A DNA stretch of 64,000 nucleotides from Pycnopodia helianthoides (Eukaryota; Echinodermata; Asteroidea; Forcipulatida; Asteriidae), in assembly GCA_032158295.1 (NCBI GenBank), contig CM063249.1, positions 5,099,195 to 5,163,194 on the forward strand. The letters are read 5' to 3'. A program made the position numbers and the translations under genes. Positions 1 through 11,489 of the stretch are shown in pieces (positions within the stretch are counted from its first letter, which is position 1; each line of letters begins with the position of its first letter). The notes under the pieces were generated by a model. The model saw only the letters and a program-made list of their open reading frames with translations. It was not told the origin of the DNA and did no database searches.

Positions 1-780
1 ACGAGCATTGCAGTTATACAAATGCCCATAGAAAATCAAGTTTAACTTTAATACAGGTTTTTTTTTAGGAAAAAGAAAAAAGTGGGTCAAAGAGGGCAGG
101 TTTTTGGTGTTTAACGAGCAGTGGAGACGAATTAGATAACACAGTGGTATAAATAGGGCCTCCCTAATTTTCTTCATTTATTCTAAAGGTTAAAAAACAC
201 AAGGGGACAAACTATACAGGCTATATACTATTGATCGAATTGAACAATGAACCAGACTACATTCTAATTGATGATGATGTCAAGAGACCTCTTTTGTTGT
301 TTTGTAACAAAAAAAACAACTGTCATGACATGACATGTTTTTCTTGTTACATTATGTAGCTTTGGGTATTTTGTCCTGTGCGCCTTGAGAGAAGATTAAG
401 CACCAGTCACGAGTTTCTTTACAGCTTACAACGTAAAGATTGTTCCCCAGACTTTCTAGTTTTTACCCGTTTTTACTGCTCAAGGTTTGTAGAAACTTGT
501 TGACCAGTAATATATCTACCAGGAATTTGCAGCTTCAGTCTGTGTATTGCATTACTCTTGTAAAATATTCTTGATAGACTATCGTTTGTTCTAAATCTTC
601 CTTAATGTAACTGCCTTGCTCCTATGCACTCAGTTTGGGAAGCCTGCGCCATATTGTTTTTAGGTTGTTGTGCATGGACTTGCGTATTTTTACAGTTTCC
701 TTATCGCAGGGGTTTAAATGTTTGGAGATGTTCCGATTTATTTGTGATATTTTCATAGGTGTTAACTAGAATCCATTTGC
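1..780. other. No gene recognised
   Basis: AT-rich intergenic sequence. No open frame with a recognisable domain and no clear repeat structure was seen on either strand. Confidence 0.5.
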
Positions 781-784
781 ATCC

Positions 785-957
785 GTGTTAATTCACGATG
801 TAAAAGAAAACCACGCAATTTCGAGGCATATTTGTGTGGATCATTGTATTCTACTTTTAAAACATCTTTCTAACCATATGCATTTTATAACAAACGGTTA
901 CAAACGCTTTTTATAGACCGACTCGCCCCATCCAAGACAACGTGTATCTTTAACATG
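785..957. mobile_element. Half copy of TTAA-MITE family III (right arm)
   Basis: The sequence from the 'cacgatgtaaaagaaaacc' block to the 'ccaagacaacgtgtatcttta' end matches the right half of the complete foldback copy at 24942-25257. The right terminus is ACGTGTATCTTTAA-like, as expected for this family. The left arm is missing, so this is a truncated copy. Confidence 0.6.
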
Positions 958-1034
958 CGCTTTCTTATTATCATATTGCAACAACGTGTCAGAATTATTT
1001 AGTGCAGGATCATTAGGTCAAAAATTTGCCAAAA

Positions 1035-2050
1035 CCCGGATTTAGCTCATAACAAACAGGATAGGTCAAGGAGTGTGCCTAGGAAGACACACTAAAAGTC
1101 CCCGAAAATCCCCCTAGAGCTCCCCGTAATCCAAGATGCAGGAATGTGCCTAAATGACTCCACACTAAAAGTCCCCTCAATTCCCCGACCCCCCCCCCCT
1201 GGAGCTTTCTCTGAAATCCAAGTAGGCGTCCAAAATGGCTGCCGTTTGTCTAATTATATGTTTTGAGGCACAAGGAGTCCGACAGAATAGTTATTTTGAG
1301 ATTTTAAGACTCATAAGTATCAAAAACAGGGAGATGGAGGGGAAAATGGGGTTTATATGGTGGGGGGGGATTAAAAAAGAACATTTTTTCCGGCGATAAA
1401 TTATTATGTTGAGCCAGTTATGTTTTTCCTTTAATGGAAGAGCTCAAAAAAATTTGTTGTGCGTTTTATAAGATGCATGCACTTTATCAGTCACAATTTT
1501 AGCTTATATCCTTTTTTTTTTTTTAACCCCTCACCATTTTTTCTTTAAAGAACTGCACACCACGCCCTCAGACGGCTTGTTTTTTCAATACATGATTCTC
1601 ACTCGACTCGGGGAGAAGCTTCATAACTGACAAAACTTCAAGCTTTTTTAACATAATGAGTTCGTTTCCGGCCCTTTTCCTTTCTGTGCATGTCCTTGAT
1701 AAAAAAATAATCTCTCTATATGATGCATATATCAAATACCATAAACATGTTTTTCGTGGTCACACTGGTCTCATCCCTTGACTTGTTTGCACAAAGCTAC
1801 GTGTACGATTTCACTCTTCCCTCATAAACACTAGATTCCGTGTGCCTCAAAACATGTATTTAGAGCCTTTAGTTGTATTTACAACATAATTATGTCAGGT
1901 TGCAAAGTAATAATAAGATTCGAAAATAGCGGCAATTTACGAGGCCATCTTGGATTTCGGAAAGAGCTCTATGGGGATTTTGGGGACTTTTATCCTGGAC
2001 CTACCCTGAAAAAAAAATCAGCTTGTTATGAGCTATATCCGGGTTGATGC
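1035..2050. mobile_element. Foldback (inverted-repeat) element, about 1 kb
   Basis: The left arm (about 1035-1140: 'cccggatttagctcataac', 'aaaagtcccc', 'tagagctcc', 'ccaagatg') recurs inverted at about 1940-2048 ('ccatcttgga', 'gagctctat', 'ggggacttttat', 'gttatgagctatatccggg'). The inner parts also pair loosely (around 'ttttgaggcacaaggagtcc' and 'gtgtgcctcaaaacatg'). No transposase is visible in the loop. The class cannot be assigned from sequence alone. Confidence 0.6.
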
Positions 2051-2329
2051 TCTCGGCCTATTTACGATCTCGTAACGACCAAAACGACAACATGAACGTC
2101 ATGGCGAACACCTTGACCCGAACAGAGCATCTTATTTTTGTGTTTGCCAAGAGTAGGCCTACCGAAGCTTTGTTTGTAGGCAAACAACACAATCATGAAC
2201 TAAAACACCTGCAGTGTTTCATAATTAGCGAATAGTGATGACAAAAAGAAGCCTTCGGCCAAAAAAGGCAACCAGCGTAACAAACGGAGTCAAAATTTGG
2301 CTGGTATCAAAATAGCGGATCGTGTTCTG

Positions 2330-2482
2330 TCATTAAAAATTACATTAAGCCACACAGCTTCAAGGGATATCTATGTGAGTCAGTATGTTTTACTTTTAAA
2401 ACATATTTCCAATTATGTTATTTCATAACAAACGCTTTTTATAGCCCAAAGCGTTTCCCTTCCAAAGCAATGTGCCCCTTTA
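2330..2482. mobile_element. Right arm of TTAA-MITE family III in the gene A intron
   Basis: The segment ends in 'caatgtgcccctttaaa', the inverted terminus of family III (complete copy at 24942-25257), and contains the 'cataacaaacgctttttat' block. The same remnant lies at the matching place in gene B (about 20780-20945), so it predates the A/B duplication. Confidence 0.5.
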
Positions 2483-2607
2483 AAAAAAGAGCAAATCTGC
2501 GGTCTTAACGAATAAACAAGCGACACGTCGGTATATTAAATTTAAAAAATGATATTCACATAAACACACATTTTATAGGAATTTGTGATTTTTTGATTTA
2601 AACTTAC

Positions 2608-3579
2608 CTATTATAAGGAATGGTGCAGCACCCACCACATTCGCGTAAGGCACACCGATGTAGCTCATGAGACCGAACGAGGAGACCAGCGCTAAACACG
2701 CTGATACGACGCCACAAGCAGCCAGCCATGGCTTGCTCCTAACCCAGTCGAACATCATACACGATGAAATAGTGAAAAAACAAAAAAACACAACTGTTAT
2801 GCAAAAGTCTCTGATGATGCTAGAGCTTGCGTCGTTCAGCACATCTTCAAGTGTTGACGACACAAGGCACGTAACATTGATCTTAGATGACTTAAACGTG
2901 GAGACGGCTTCGACGAACACTTGTTCCCACATTGCAGCTGTGTCACTGGACCACAAGGTGTAAGTCAGTAACAAAGCTTCTGCTGATTGTACCTCAGCAG
3001 ATGGTCTTAACTTGAATTTAACTCCCCAAGTTCTCCTCCTAGAAAGACGACAGAGTTTTCATCTTTTTTGTGAAGAGGGTGCGTCAGAGCAATCTCTGAC
3101 ACTGCGGAGGAGTTGTATCTATACAAAGCCAACAAAGCATTTTCGTTGCAAACTCCTTGAACCTTGAAGCAGAGATCGGAGAAGCTGTATTTCTGATTAT
3201 CTTGTCGAATGCTAATGTCCATAATCGTCTCATGCAGATTCAAGAGTTCTTGAAAGACGCTCTGCTCGAGGATGTTCCCGCCGTCTTCCACCCGTATGAG
3301 AGCTTTCCCGTACCTGGTAGACGGTGACAATAACGGATCGCTAAACCCGTTCTGCGCAAACAGCTCCTTCACCGTAGCTCGATCCGTTTTCGCCCGCCCG
3401 TTTACCGGCGTGTACAGTGTCTCGACATTCTTTTCTTCCGTAAGAAAGATAAGACCAACGCCAAGAGCTCCAGTCAGTAGCACAGGCAATATCAGGAATG
3501 GTAACGGATGTTTAGCGATTAAATTTCCATAGTTGAAGAATCCCAACCTCATTGCTCTTTCGATGCAGGCGAAGAACAT
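2608..3579 (-). pseudogene. Patched-domain protein gene A, N-terminal exon with frameshift
   Basis: This is the first coding exon of a Patched-related (PTCHD/PTR-like) membrane protein, read leftwards. I place the start at the ATG opening MFFACIERAM because genes B and C start at the same point (MVFAGIEKAM, MAFDCIERAI). The upstream in-frame ATG at 3600 is not conserved. The exon has TM1 (PFLILPVLLTGALG), the large extracellular loop 1, then TM2, TM3 and the start of TM4 up to APFLIIG. It ends at a GT donor (2607-2606), phase 1. One G is missing from a G run near 3028-3032 compared with gene B (GGELGGVKY), so the frame stops at 3007 while the downstream frame stays open to the splice site. 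No C-terminal exon is present to the left. It may lie outside the window or be lost. The change is either decay or a homopolymer sequencing error. Confidence 0.8.
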
Positions 3580-3919
3580 GTTGCTGGTAGCCTTGACCAA
3601 GGCGTTGGAGTTTTCTTTTCAATTTTTCGCTTTTCTTTACGCCGCGCTACCCGCCTGAGCTAGCTGTGTGTATGTCTAGATGTCTGTGTGTGTACATGGA
3701 CACTGCCCATGTGCAGCATGCGTGTGCGTAAACAGTAGTACTTTCACTCTTCAAATCAACGCCTTGATGGTTCTGTGAGTAGTAAGGGAGACGCACTGTG
3801 ACCTCCTTTTCTAGGAGATGGGTCATGACCCACAGTCGTGTGGGTCTCCCTCCAGCAGAGACCATGACTAGGTAGATCGATAAATATGTAAGGGGAGTGT
3901 ACTGTAAATTATATCTATT

Positions 3920-4210
3920 ATGTTTTATTTGTATACAACTCTGACGAAGGTTCAGTTTGGATCGAAAGCTAAGGCCATCTCCCCTACTAATTTGATTTGT
4001 ATACCCTTCCCGCCGCAAGTGTGCATCCCGCCAGCGATACTTGAGCCCCATCATCACCAGCAGTCCAGCATTCTCCTGAAGACGAGCAGAGTATATTGTT
4101 CGAAACGTCGAGACCCGTACACCGGTTCTTTTCAGAGCCAACACTCGCACAAAAGAGATTTACACGTTGTTGTACCCGCAAGTTTACTATTCAGTTATAG
4201 TTCCTTCCTA
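3920..4210 (+). repeat. Dispersed terminal repeat with two CTGANGA/GAAA motifs (Penelope-type terminus?)
   Basis: Two hairpin-like modules follow each other: CTGACGAAGGTTC...GGATCGAAAGC (about 3941-3972) and CTGAAGACGAGCA...TGTTCGAAACGTC (about 4076-4111). The last part (about 4090-4210, 'gagatttacac', 'gtacccgcaagtttact') recurs near 20340-20440 and, inverted, near 19010-19070. The first module recurs inverted at 45525-45565. CTGANGA-stem-GAAAC is the hammerhead-like core described for Penelope-like elements. Here an extra base separates CTGANGA from the stem, so ribozyme activity is uncertain. Confidence 0.4.
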
Positions 4211-4739
4211 TTTTTTCTACACCTTGCAAAGCTTCAAACAAAACTTATACAATATTTTAATACGTTAATATCATAATACACTTCGAAAACAGGATATATC
4301 AAGTTTGTTTGTTTTTTGTTTTTAATTGTACCAGAGAAAAATAATTAACTCTTGCAAGCTACTTAGAAAACCAAAAGGACCTATGGTATAGATGCAAAAA
4401 TTTGTTAGTGGCCTGACGTTCTGACCCTAGCAGAGTCTTTCTCGAAGGCTAAAATAACAACACAACACACATAAACAGGTATACTGGTGTAACAAAAGCA
4501 GTCAAGTGGGAAGAGATGAAAGCACACAGAAAAAGTAGGGGGATGAACAAAGAGGAGGGTGACAAGGGGGGGGGGCTGGCAGAAGGGGCTGGTTTGACCA
4601 CAAGAGATGGGGAACACGTAAGAAAAATTCAAAGATGGGAAGAGGGAGAAAAAAGTAACTAGTGAATGAGGCAGACTGAGAAGGGGGATATCTGTAGTAG
4701 AAAGGAACAGACAAAGACAAATAGTTGATATAATCATTT

Positions 4740-5860
4740 CCTTCTTGGTTATTCAGCAGACCGTGGAATTGAATGGTCGGGAGGCGCCTTAACCACAGTT
4801 CCTCCTTACTCAGACGAACAATCTCTCTGTGGTTTTCTAGTGCCTCAATGCCCTGTAAAGTCATTTCAAAAATTGAGTGATTAAGAAGATTGAGGTTATG
4901 CACTACAGGTGTATCCAGCTTTTGGGTGTTGACTGTGGATCTGTGGCCGTAGAAACGCCTCTTGAGTGTAGTTCTTGTTTAAACTATTATATATTGAACA
5001 CCGCACACTTTGCAAGATATTAAATAGATTAGATTAGTGGTGTTGCAGGTGACATGACCCCCCTTGTCTTATGGGTAGTACCACCGGTGTAGCTGGTGAA
5101 GGAGACCGATTCTTTGATGTGCTGTCAACAGACGATGCATGTGGAAGTGTTGAAACACATAACAAAATTCCCTGTTGCAAAAGTGGGTTAACATTATCAT
5201 TTATGGGGGGACTTCTGCCCGGACAATGAAATCCCTGAAACTTGTTGGGTGTTTTGGGGTTCTTCCTCTAAGCACGTTGAAGTCGATCTGATGTTTGAAG
5301 AATATGATGCTTAGAACTGTTTGTTTTACGAATGGGAGGGGTGAAACGTGACAACAAAGGGAACTTTGCCCTTGGAACTCTGTTGTTGCATGGGTCTTTT
5401 GGAAATAACCGACTCCCTAGAACGAGCCTTGACTTTCTGGATCGCTCGATGGACTGCTAGGGAGCTATGACCCCGGGAAACAAGGTGTTTCTTAAGTTCC
5501 TGTGAGTGGTGAATAAAATCGTAATCATTAGAATATATTCGACGGAGTCTGAGGGCCTGACTGTAGGCTAATGCTGGTTTTGCAGTGTCGGGGTGACAGC
5601 TGGTTGAGTGGAGGTATTGATGTTTATAATGTGGGTTTAACGAATAGATCTGTGATCACACCATCATACGTCCCTAGAGCCTTGACATCCAGAAAGTGTG
5701 TGTCCTTGGTTGAGTATTCATTCGTGAATTTGAAGGTGTTGTGGAGGAAATTTATGTGGTTAATGAATGCTGTGAGGCTTGCTTCACACTGGTTCAGTTG
5801 AAAAATATGTTATCAATATAGCAACATCTTTTTCATCTGGACCAATGATGAAACATTCAA
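4740..5860 (-). pseudogene. Penelope-like retroelement remnant (RT end plus GIY-YIG endonuclease)
   Basis: Reading leftwards on the minus strand, three-frame translation gives a decayed RT catalytic block (CYIDNIFF near 5805-5830, the family's YIDD), then FINHINFLHNTFKFTNEY, TKDTHFLDVKALG and DGVITDLFVKPT (about 5770-5640), HCKTSISLQ (about 5585-5560), and finally a GIY-YIG-type endonuclease: CNTTNLIYLISCKVCGVQY (about 5058-5000), LKRRFYGHRSTV, VVHNLN, MTLQGIEALENHREIVRLS and EELWLRRLPT...GLLNN (to about 4745). This RT-then-GIY-YIG order is diagnostic of Penelope-like elements. A TAA follows GVQYIIV, and there are frame changes between blocks, so the copy is dead. In many Penelope endonucleases the corresponding motif is QYVGeT; here it reads QYIIV and stop. 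Confidence 0.85.
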
Positions 5861-5869
5861 AAGTGTTAA

Positions 5870-6930
5870 CTAAAGTGTCTTCATAATTTGTGTCGTATTA
5901 GAGGGAAATGTTGCCCCAGATATCTGCTCCTCCCCCCCCCCCCAATATTACCTCCTTCCTCTGCCTCCCCCTTTCCCGGGTGACCTAAACCCCCATTTAA
6001 AAAATTTGAAGAGTAAAATTACCAGAGTAATGTGACATACATTAGGTTCTGTAAAAAAGTGGTTTACAGCTATGAACATACAAACTAAATGTGTATGTTT
6101 TTACCCCGGTCGAGATGGTTCTTATTTTGTGTATGCCTGCACAGTACAACTCAGGTTCACACAAAGCACTACGGGTCGACACTTGAGCGCTACTTTTGAT
6201 GACAACTCACATGTATACAATTCATAAAGAGCAGGCAGGATTTTGGATGTTGTAGGCTACAGTAGCACACTGCACAACGTTTCTGATTGTCATTCACAAT
6301 CAGTGGATGGCTTTTGCAGCACTGTATACTGATTACACCAACATGCCACAACATTCTGGGAAGAGCATGCTGCCACCAGCCTAACACAGATGAATGGCCG
6401 AAGTCGTCCTCTTCTTTTGTATGATGAGCAGCATTAGAGTGTCATAGTAGACTATACAGCCAGGTCAATGCTGCATGTATGGCATTGTTGGTTACCTTTT
6501 GACCTACAGGGAAGCACCTAAGAGTTTTTGATGATGTACTGGACAGTCTGATCAGAGTTAAAGTCTGCCGGCAGTCACACGCAGGGATGTCTGTCAACTT
6601 CGCTAATGTGACTTTCAATCTTCGATTGCTGAGAATGGAAGAGAGGAAACGCATGGCAGTTCGACATGTGTTGATATTTGAGGCCATTTACAAGAGGCCG
6701 TGTCGCCAAAGTGTGTCGGAAGCTGAGGAGAGATTAATGAGGGCCAAGCCTGTTTTAAGAGCTCGTTTGCAGCCAGTCTCGATGAATGTAGTGAGAGCTG
6801 GTACTTGATTAACACAGCTTCTACCATGTCAGAACACTGCTTGTGCGTGTGGCAGAAAGGGCTCTACTGGAGGACAAAGTCAGGCAAGTAGGAGATGCTC
6901 AAATATTGTGTATGATGTGGAGAGGAGTGA
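5870..6930. other. No gene recognised
   Basis: Contains a C-rich run near 5930-5942. Short open frames around 6440-6830 overlap on both strands and show no family I recognise. They are treated as chance. Confidence 0.4.
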
Positions 6931-6936
6931 GTTGGG

Positions 6937-7985
6937 GACATAATCTGAAATGCAATGCAGTGAAAGTTTTTTGCAATTAGTGGTAGTTTAACCACTTTAT
7001 AAACCTACCTGCAATTCAGAAACTATTTGGAAATCAACATTGTACACATTTGTTTTCACTATTCCAAACAACAATAGTGACTGGTCTCAAATGGTGCAAC
7101 AACTTATTTGAAAAAAGGTGCCAAAAGTAGGAGGGTTAGAAGTTTAAATTATTTAATTCTTAAACTTGGAACGTGACCAAGTAGTTTGGACTTGGTTATA
7201 AGACATTATTTTGAAGTCTTTTACTGTAGAAGAATAGTCTGTAATATTACACAAACTTTATTACAAAATGAATGATCTTTTTTTGAAATCACTACTGAAG
7301 TGTGGATTTATTTACATTCCTTGCCTCCTTTTAGCTCCAAGTTATCAGGGAAGAAATGGTTTCATACAAAGAAGTCGGGAACCAGTTACAAGCAATGTGC
7401 ATTTCATGGCATTTTTATTGATAACCAGCTTACCCTTAGCTTGATTTTAGTACCATGATAACAGGATCTGTTCGATTTACTTAAAAATTTAAATAAAAAA
7501 GTCATTCCTCATAAGTGCTTACATTTATAAACTACCAACGCAAATGTGGAATTAATTAAAGACGGTAACAAATAACTTGTATATAACTCTGAGTAGTAAC
7601 TTTATATCTGAGTTTTCGTAAACTATTACACACTCTTCTTTAAGAATAAACCACACCGTAAAGTATCTACACCTTTTCAGAATCAAAAGATACGCAATGA
7701 TAAAACAGCTGTGAAAAAAAAAAACTTGACAGTGGCAGTTTTTATGATGACTTTCATGATCCCTTGTTGAAATGTCGCCGTTTTTATCCACTGCAGCATT
7801 TCAATTTTTTGCCCAAACGGTAATGTTTTGGCGGGGAAATTGGTTTCAGAATTGTTGGTACAGTAGTGTTCTTTCTTCTTTGGTGAGATAAAATAATATA
7901 CAAATGGTAAAGTTCCGTAAAGTATGGTTTACCATCGGATTACTATCAAGTAACCATTTGTATCTTCCAAAAAATATTGTTCAAG
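6937..7985. repeat. Direct repeat copy 1 (pair with 8618-9780)
   Basis: The blocks 'cagtgaaagttttttgcaat', 'cactttataaacctacctgc', 'ggaaatcaacattgtacac', 'cactactgaagtgtggattt' and 'gggaaccagttacaagcaat' recur in the same order in the second copy about 1.68 kb downstream. No coding sequence was recognised. This copy lacks the 250-bp MITE found in copy 2. Confidence 0.7.
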
Positions 7986-8515
7986 GAGAAGCTGCTGTCA
8001 TTTTGGGGAAAAAAAATCATTTTCTATTTTATATCAATAATGGTGACAAATATTGTTCATATCGCACATAATTCTATGCACGTGAAAAATCCAGAATTGT
8101 GCTATTCACAATTACTGACCGTAAAAACATGGGGCTTGTCACTTCAATGTCATAATTGATGCGTAAATACAGAATTACTGCAAAAACCCTACTTTTTTGG
8201 AATGGCGGCATCTAGTTAGCATTTTCCACATATTGTCATGCAAATAATTAATTCAGAAATGTGCTGATAATATTCACTAACTATGAAAACGTGGGTCTAG
8301 ACAACCAATTCTCATTATTTGATGATTAGATACAGAGTACTGCAAAAAGTATACTTTTTTTGTAATGGCGGCATCTAATTTGCATATTTCACATACTGTT
8401 TTGCAAACAATTAATTCAAAAATGTGTTAATAACACTCAACAACCCTAAAAACATGGGTCTAGACACTCCATTTGTCAAAACTTGATGATTAGAAACCAA
8501 GTTGTACCCTGAAAT
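7986..8515. repeat. Tandem repeat of about 175 bp, three units
   Basis: Units start near 7986, 8160 and 8335. Each has the blocks 'ttactgcaaaaa', 'tggcggcatcta', a 'cacatattgt/cacatactgt' block, 'caattcag/attcaaaaatgtg' and an 'aaaacatgg(g/a)...ctagaca' block. The array separates the two long direct repeats. No open frame is maintained. Confidence 0.65.
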
Positions 8516-8617
8516 CATTCAATTTTTTAATTCCGGAAGCTAATTAGCATTATATGCAAATTTGAAGTCTTTCCACTAAATATATAAAGGTAGAATTTAA
8601 ATATGGTGTTCTGGGGA

Positions 8618-9790
8618 CATATCTAAAATGCATAGCAGTGAAATGTTTTTTTTTGCAATTAGTGGTGGGTCAACCACTTTATAAGCCTACCTGCAATTCA
8701 GAAACTATTTGGAAATCAACATTGTACACATTTTTTCAACATTCAAAACAACGATAGTGACTAGTCTAAATGGTGCATCAACTTATTCGAAAAAGGTACC
8801 AAACTGAATAAACCTTTGTTTTAAATCACTACTGAAGTGTGGATTTGTTTACATTCCTTGCCCCCTTTAGCTCCAAGTTATATGATCAGGGAAGAAATGG
8901 TTTCATACAAAGTAGTCGGGAACCAGTTACAAGCAATGTACATTTTATGGCATTATGATTGATAACCAGCTTACCCTAAGCATGATTTTAGTACCATGAC
9001 ACTGGATCTGTTAAATTTACCTTAAATTTCAATAAAAAAAAGGCATTTCTCATAAATGCTTATATTTATAAATTACTAACGCAAAATTTTGAGTTATGTT
9101 ACTTTTCAATTCTCATAGTATACTAATACTTGTAGTACTAACAAATAATGCGCATATAACTCTGAGTAGTAACTATTACACACTCTTCTTTAAGGATAAA
9201 CCACATCGTAAAGTATCTACACCTTTTCAGAATAAAACAATATGCAATGATACAATAGCTGTGAATTTCTTTTAAAATATTTTCGATATTGGCAGTCAAA
9301 TATTATGAGTTTAATGATCCCATGTTAAAATGTTGCAATTTTGTAGCATTTCAGTATTTTACCAAAACAGCAAAAGCTTTGGCGGGAAATTTCTTTTTCA
9401 GAATTTTTGGTGCAGTATTGATCTGTCTGCTTTGGTCCGATAAAATGGTACTATATAGTAAAGTTTGATGAAATAATTTTACCATCTGGGCCCAATTTCA
9501 TGGCTCTGCTTACCGTAAGCAAAGAATCGGCGCTTGCGGAAGCAGGGAATTCCGCGTTTACGTCAAGCGTATTTCACGGGTTAGCGGGGAATTTCGGCTT
9601 GTGCGCGTGCGTACTCCACATTACTAGGCATTCTACGCTTACACAGCTAGCGCAGAAATTCGGCGCTTGAACAGTAAGCGGAGAATGGTCACCGCAAGCG
9701 CAGAATTGGGCGGTAAGCAGAGCCATGAAATTGGGCCCTGTTCACTATCAAGTAACCAAAATATTGTTGGAGGAGAAGATGCTATTATTT
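8618..9790. repeat. Direct repeat copy 2 (pair with 6937-7985)
   Basis: Homologous to copy 1 throughout, ending in 'tcactatcaagtaacc' and 'aatattgtt.gaggagaag'. It is interrupted by a 250-bp inverted-repeat element at 9488-9738 that copy 1 lacks. Confidence 0.7.
9488..9738. mobile_element. MITE, GGGCCCAATTTCAT family, copy 1
   Basis: Inverted termini begin GGGCCCAATTTCATGGCTCT and continue through GCTTACCG. The interior is rich in GCTTAC/GTAAGC and GCGCTTG motifs. It sits inside direct-repeat copy 2. Copy 1 (near 7928-7945) reads through from 'taccatc' to 'actatcaag' without it. A second member is at 27937-28230. There is no coding capacity. Confidence 0.85.
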
Positions 9791-9799
9791 TTGACTATT

Positions 9800-11140
9800 T
9801 TGATTCATCGATCAAGGAGTTCTAGAACTCCTAGTGTTGATTATATTTGAGGTGAAAGTGGATTCAACAATTGTCGTTGTTCTTCTAATCGTAAACAGTG
9901 GACTGGTAACTTTTCAATGCATATCGTTTGTTTAGAAATGCGATGTTGAGCCAATTGGACCCGCAAATTTAAATTTGTTAGAGATTTGATAAAGTTATGA
10001 GCTTTTATTTAAGGTTATTCACGACAACAATCCACCAATGATAAGACGGTAGTTAATTAAACTAAAAATGAATTATTGTCGGGATCCTGACATTATCTCA
10101 TATCCATTCGCCATGTACATGTACAGACAAGTTTGCATATGATTTGTTGTTTGTGCATTGACCGTGGCATATGCGAAAGTTGTCAGTTTTTCGTATTGAA
10201 ACAACATCATCTGTGAAAATTGGTTCGGAGGGAAAAAAACAAGAATCGGCGAAAATCGGGCCCTGCAACTTGAATGTGCAAATCTATTAACAAGCATATG
10301 CTAACTTTAAGATTTAAAGATTGACACGATACTTATTTAGGAGATCGAATTAAGATCTTTCCTTACAGTAAACTATGTACAAATTAGAACTGTATTATGA
10401 GAACATAAGTGCAAGGGAACCCTGTTTTTCAGGTGGTTTATTTCATAGTGAGGTTTCAATGTATAAGAGGGTTCCCACAACACCCTGTGCATTTTTATGC
10501 CTTTCATTGGTTTATCAAATTTTTATTTCTATTTGTTGTCATCTTTGTTTAAATGTATTTGTGTTCCCCCGTACTGTGGTGGTGCTTTTTTGTCTTTTAT
10601 CTGTGTAACCTTTAACAATATTTTTACCTTGTAATGCCACATAATTCAGCTTTGTGCTGCCAGTTGGTTTTTTAATAAGAATGAATGAATGAATGAACAT
10701 TATTTAGGGCATTGGAATGTGTCAAAACTGTGTCTGTTTCGTATGCACTTTAAATAAATGCAAGCTAGATAAGTTTATATCCGTCTGATTGTATACATAT
10801 CACATTCTATTTTATTGATTTAAACTATTTACCTTACTAGTACATTTTCATTTTAAACGTAATCTAAGTATTGGTGTGGCATGAACATTATTAGTCCACT
10901 ACTGTAACAATTCAAATTGCGACACATGCGCCCTCTCCCCGTTCATGATTAAGCAAGCATTAATGGCTGTTTGAATGGTTATCAGCTTGAACCAAGACTA
11001 CCAACTCCCTTGCATCAACGTCACGCACGGCTGCTGTCTGGCCCAGAGGGGCTGAAGCGGCATCGGCAACCCCCGCCCTCTGCTTAGGACCCTTAACTCC
11101 CGCCCCAAATGAGATCGGGAACAATTATAAATGATTCGAC
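9800..11140. other. No gene recognised; possible LINE 3' end near 10320-10700
   Basis: The segment ending in the (GAAT)n tract at 10678-10697, preceded by 'cagctttgtgctgccagttgg', has the look of a non-LTR retroelement 3' end, but no RT motif is present. The rest shows nothing. Confidence 0.3.
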
Positions 11141-11143
11141 ACA

Positions 11144-11489
11144 TTAAAGGCACTGAACACTATTGGTAGCATAAAAACTTACTGGTAACGAGCAATGGAG
11201 AGCTGTTGATACTATAAAACATTGTGAGAAAAGTAACGTAGTTTTTGAGAAAGAGTTAATTTCTCACTCAAATAATAAAAGACCCCAGCTGAAGCCTTTT
11301 ACTATGCATCTGAAAGAACACAAAGAAAAATGCAACAAGGGTGTTTTTTTTTCTTTCATTATTCTCTTGCAAATTCGATAACCAATTAAGCCCAAATTTT
11401 CACAGGTTTGTTATGTTATGTATATGTTGGGATACATCAAGTGAGAATACTGGTCTTTGACAATTAGCAAACGTGTCCAGTGCCTTTAA
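11144..11489. mobile_element. TTAA-MITE family II (Kolobok/T2-like)
   Basis: TTAA, then AGGCACTGAACAC...GTGTCCAGTGCCT, then TTAA. The inverted termini (AGGCACTG-AACAC and AGGCACTGGACAC) are near-perfect and the element is 338 bp between the TTAA copies. The interior is AT-rich and non-coding. Its TTAAAGG start is shared with the other TTAA families in the window. Confidence 0.85.

Noticed and set aside
6440..6830. Overlapping open frames as a possible transposase fragment
   Set aside because: Translations on both strands show no motif of a known transposase or other family.
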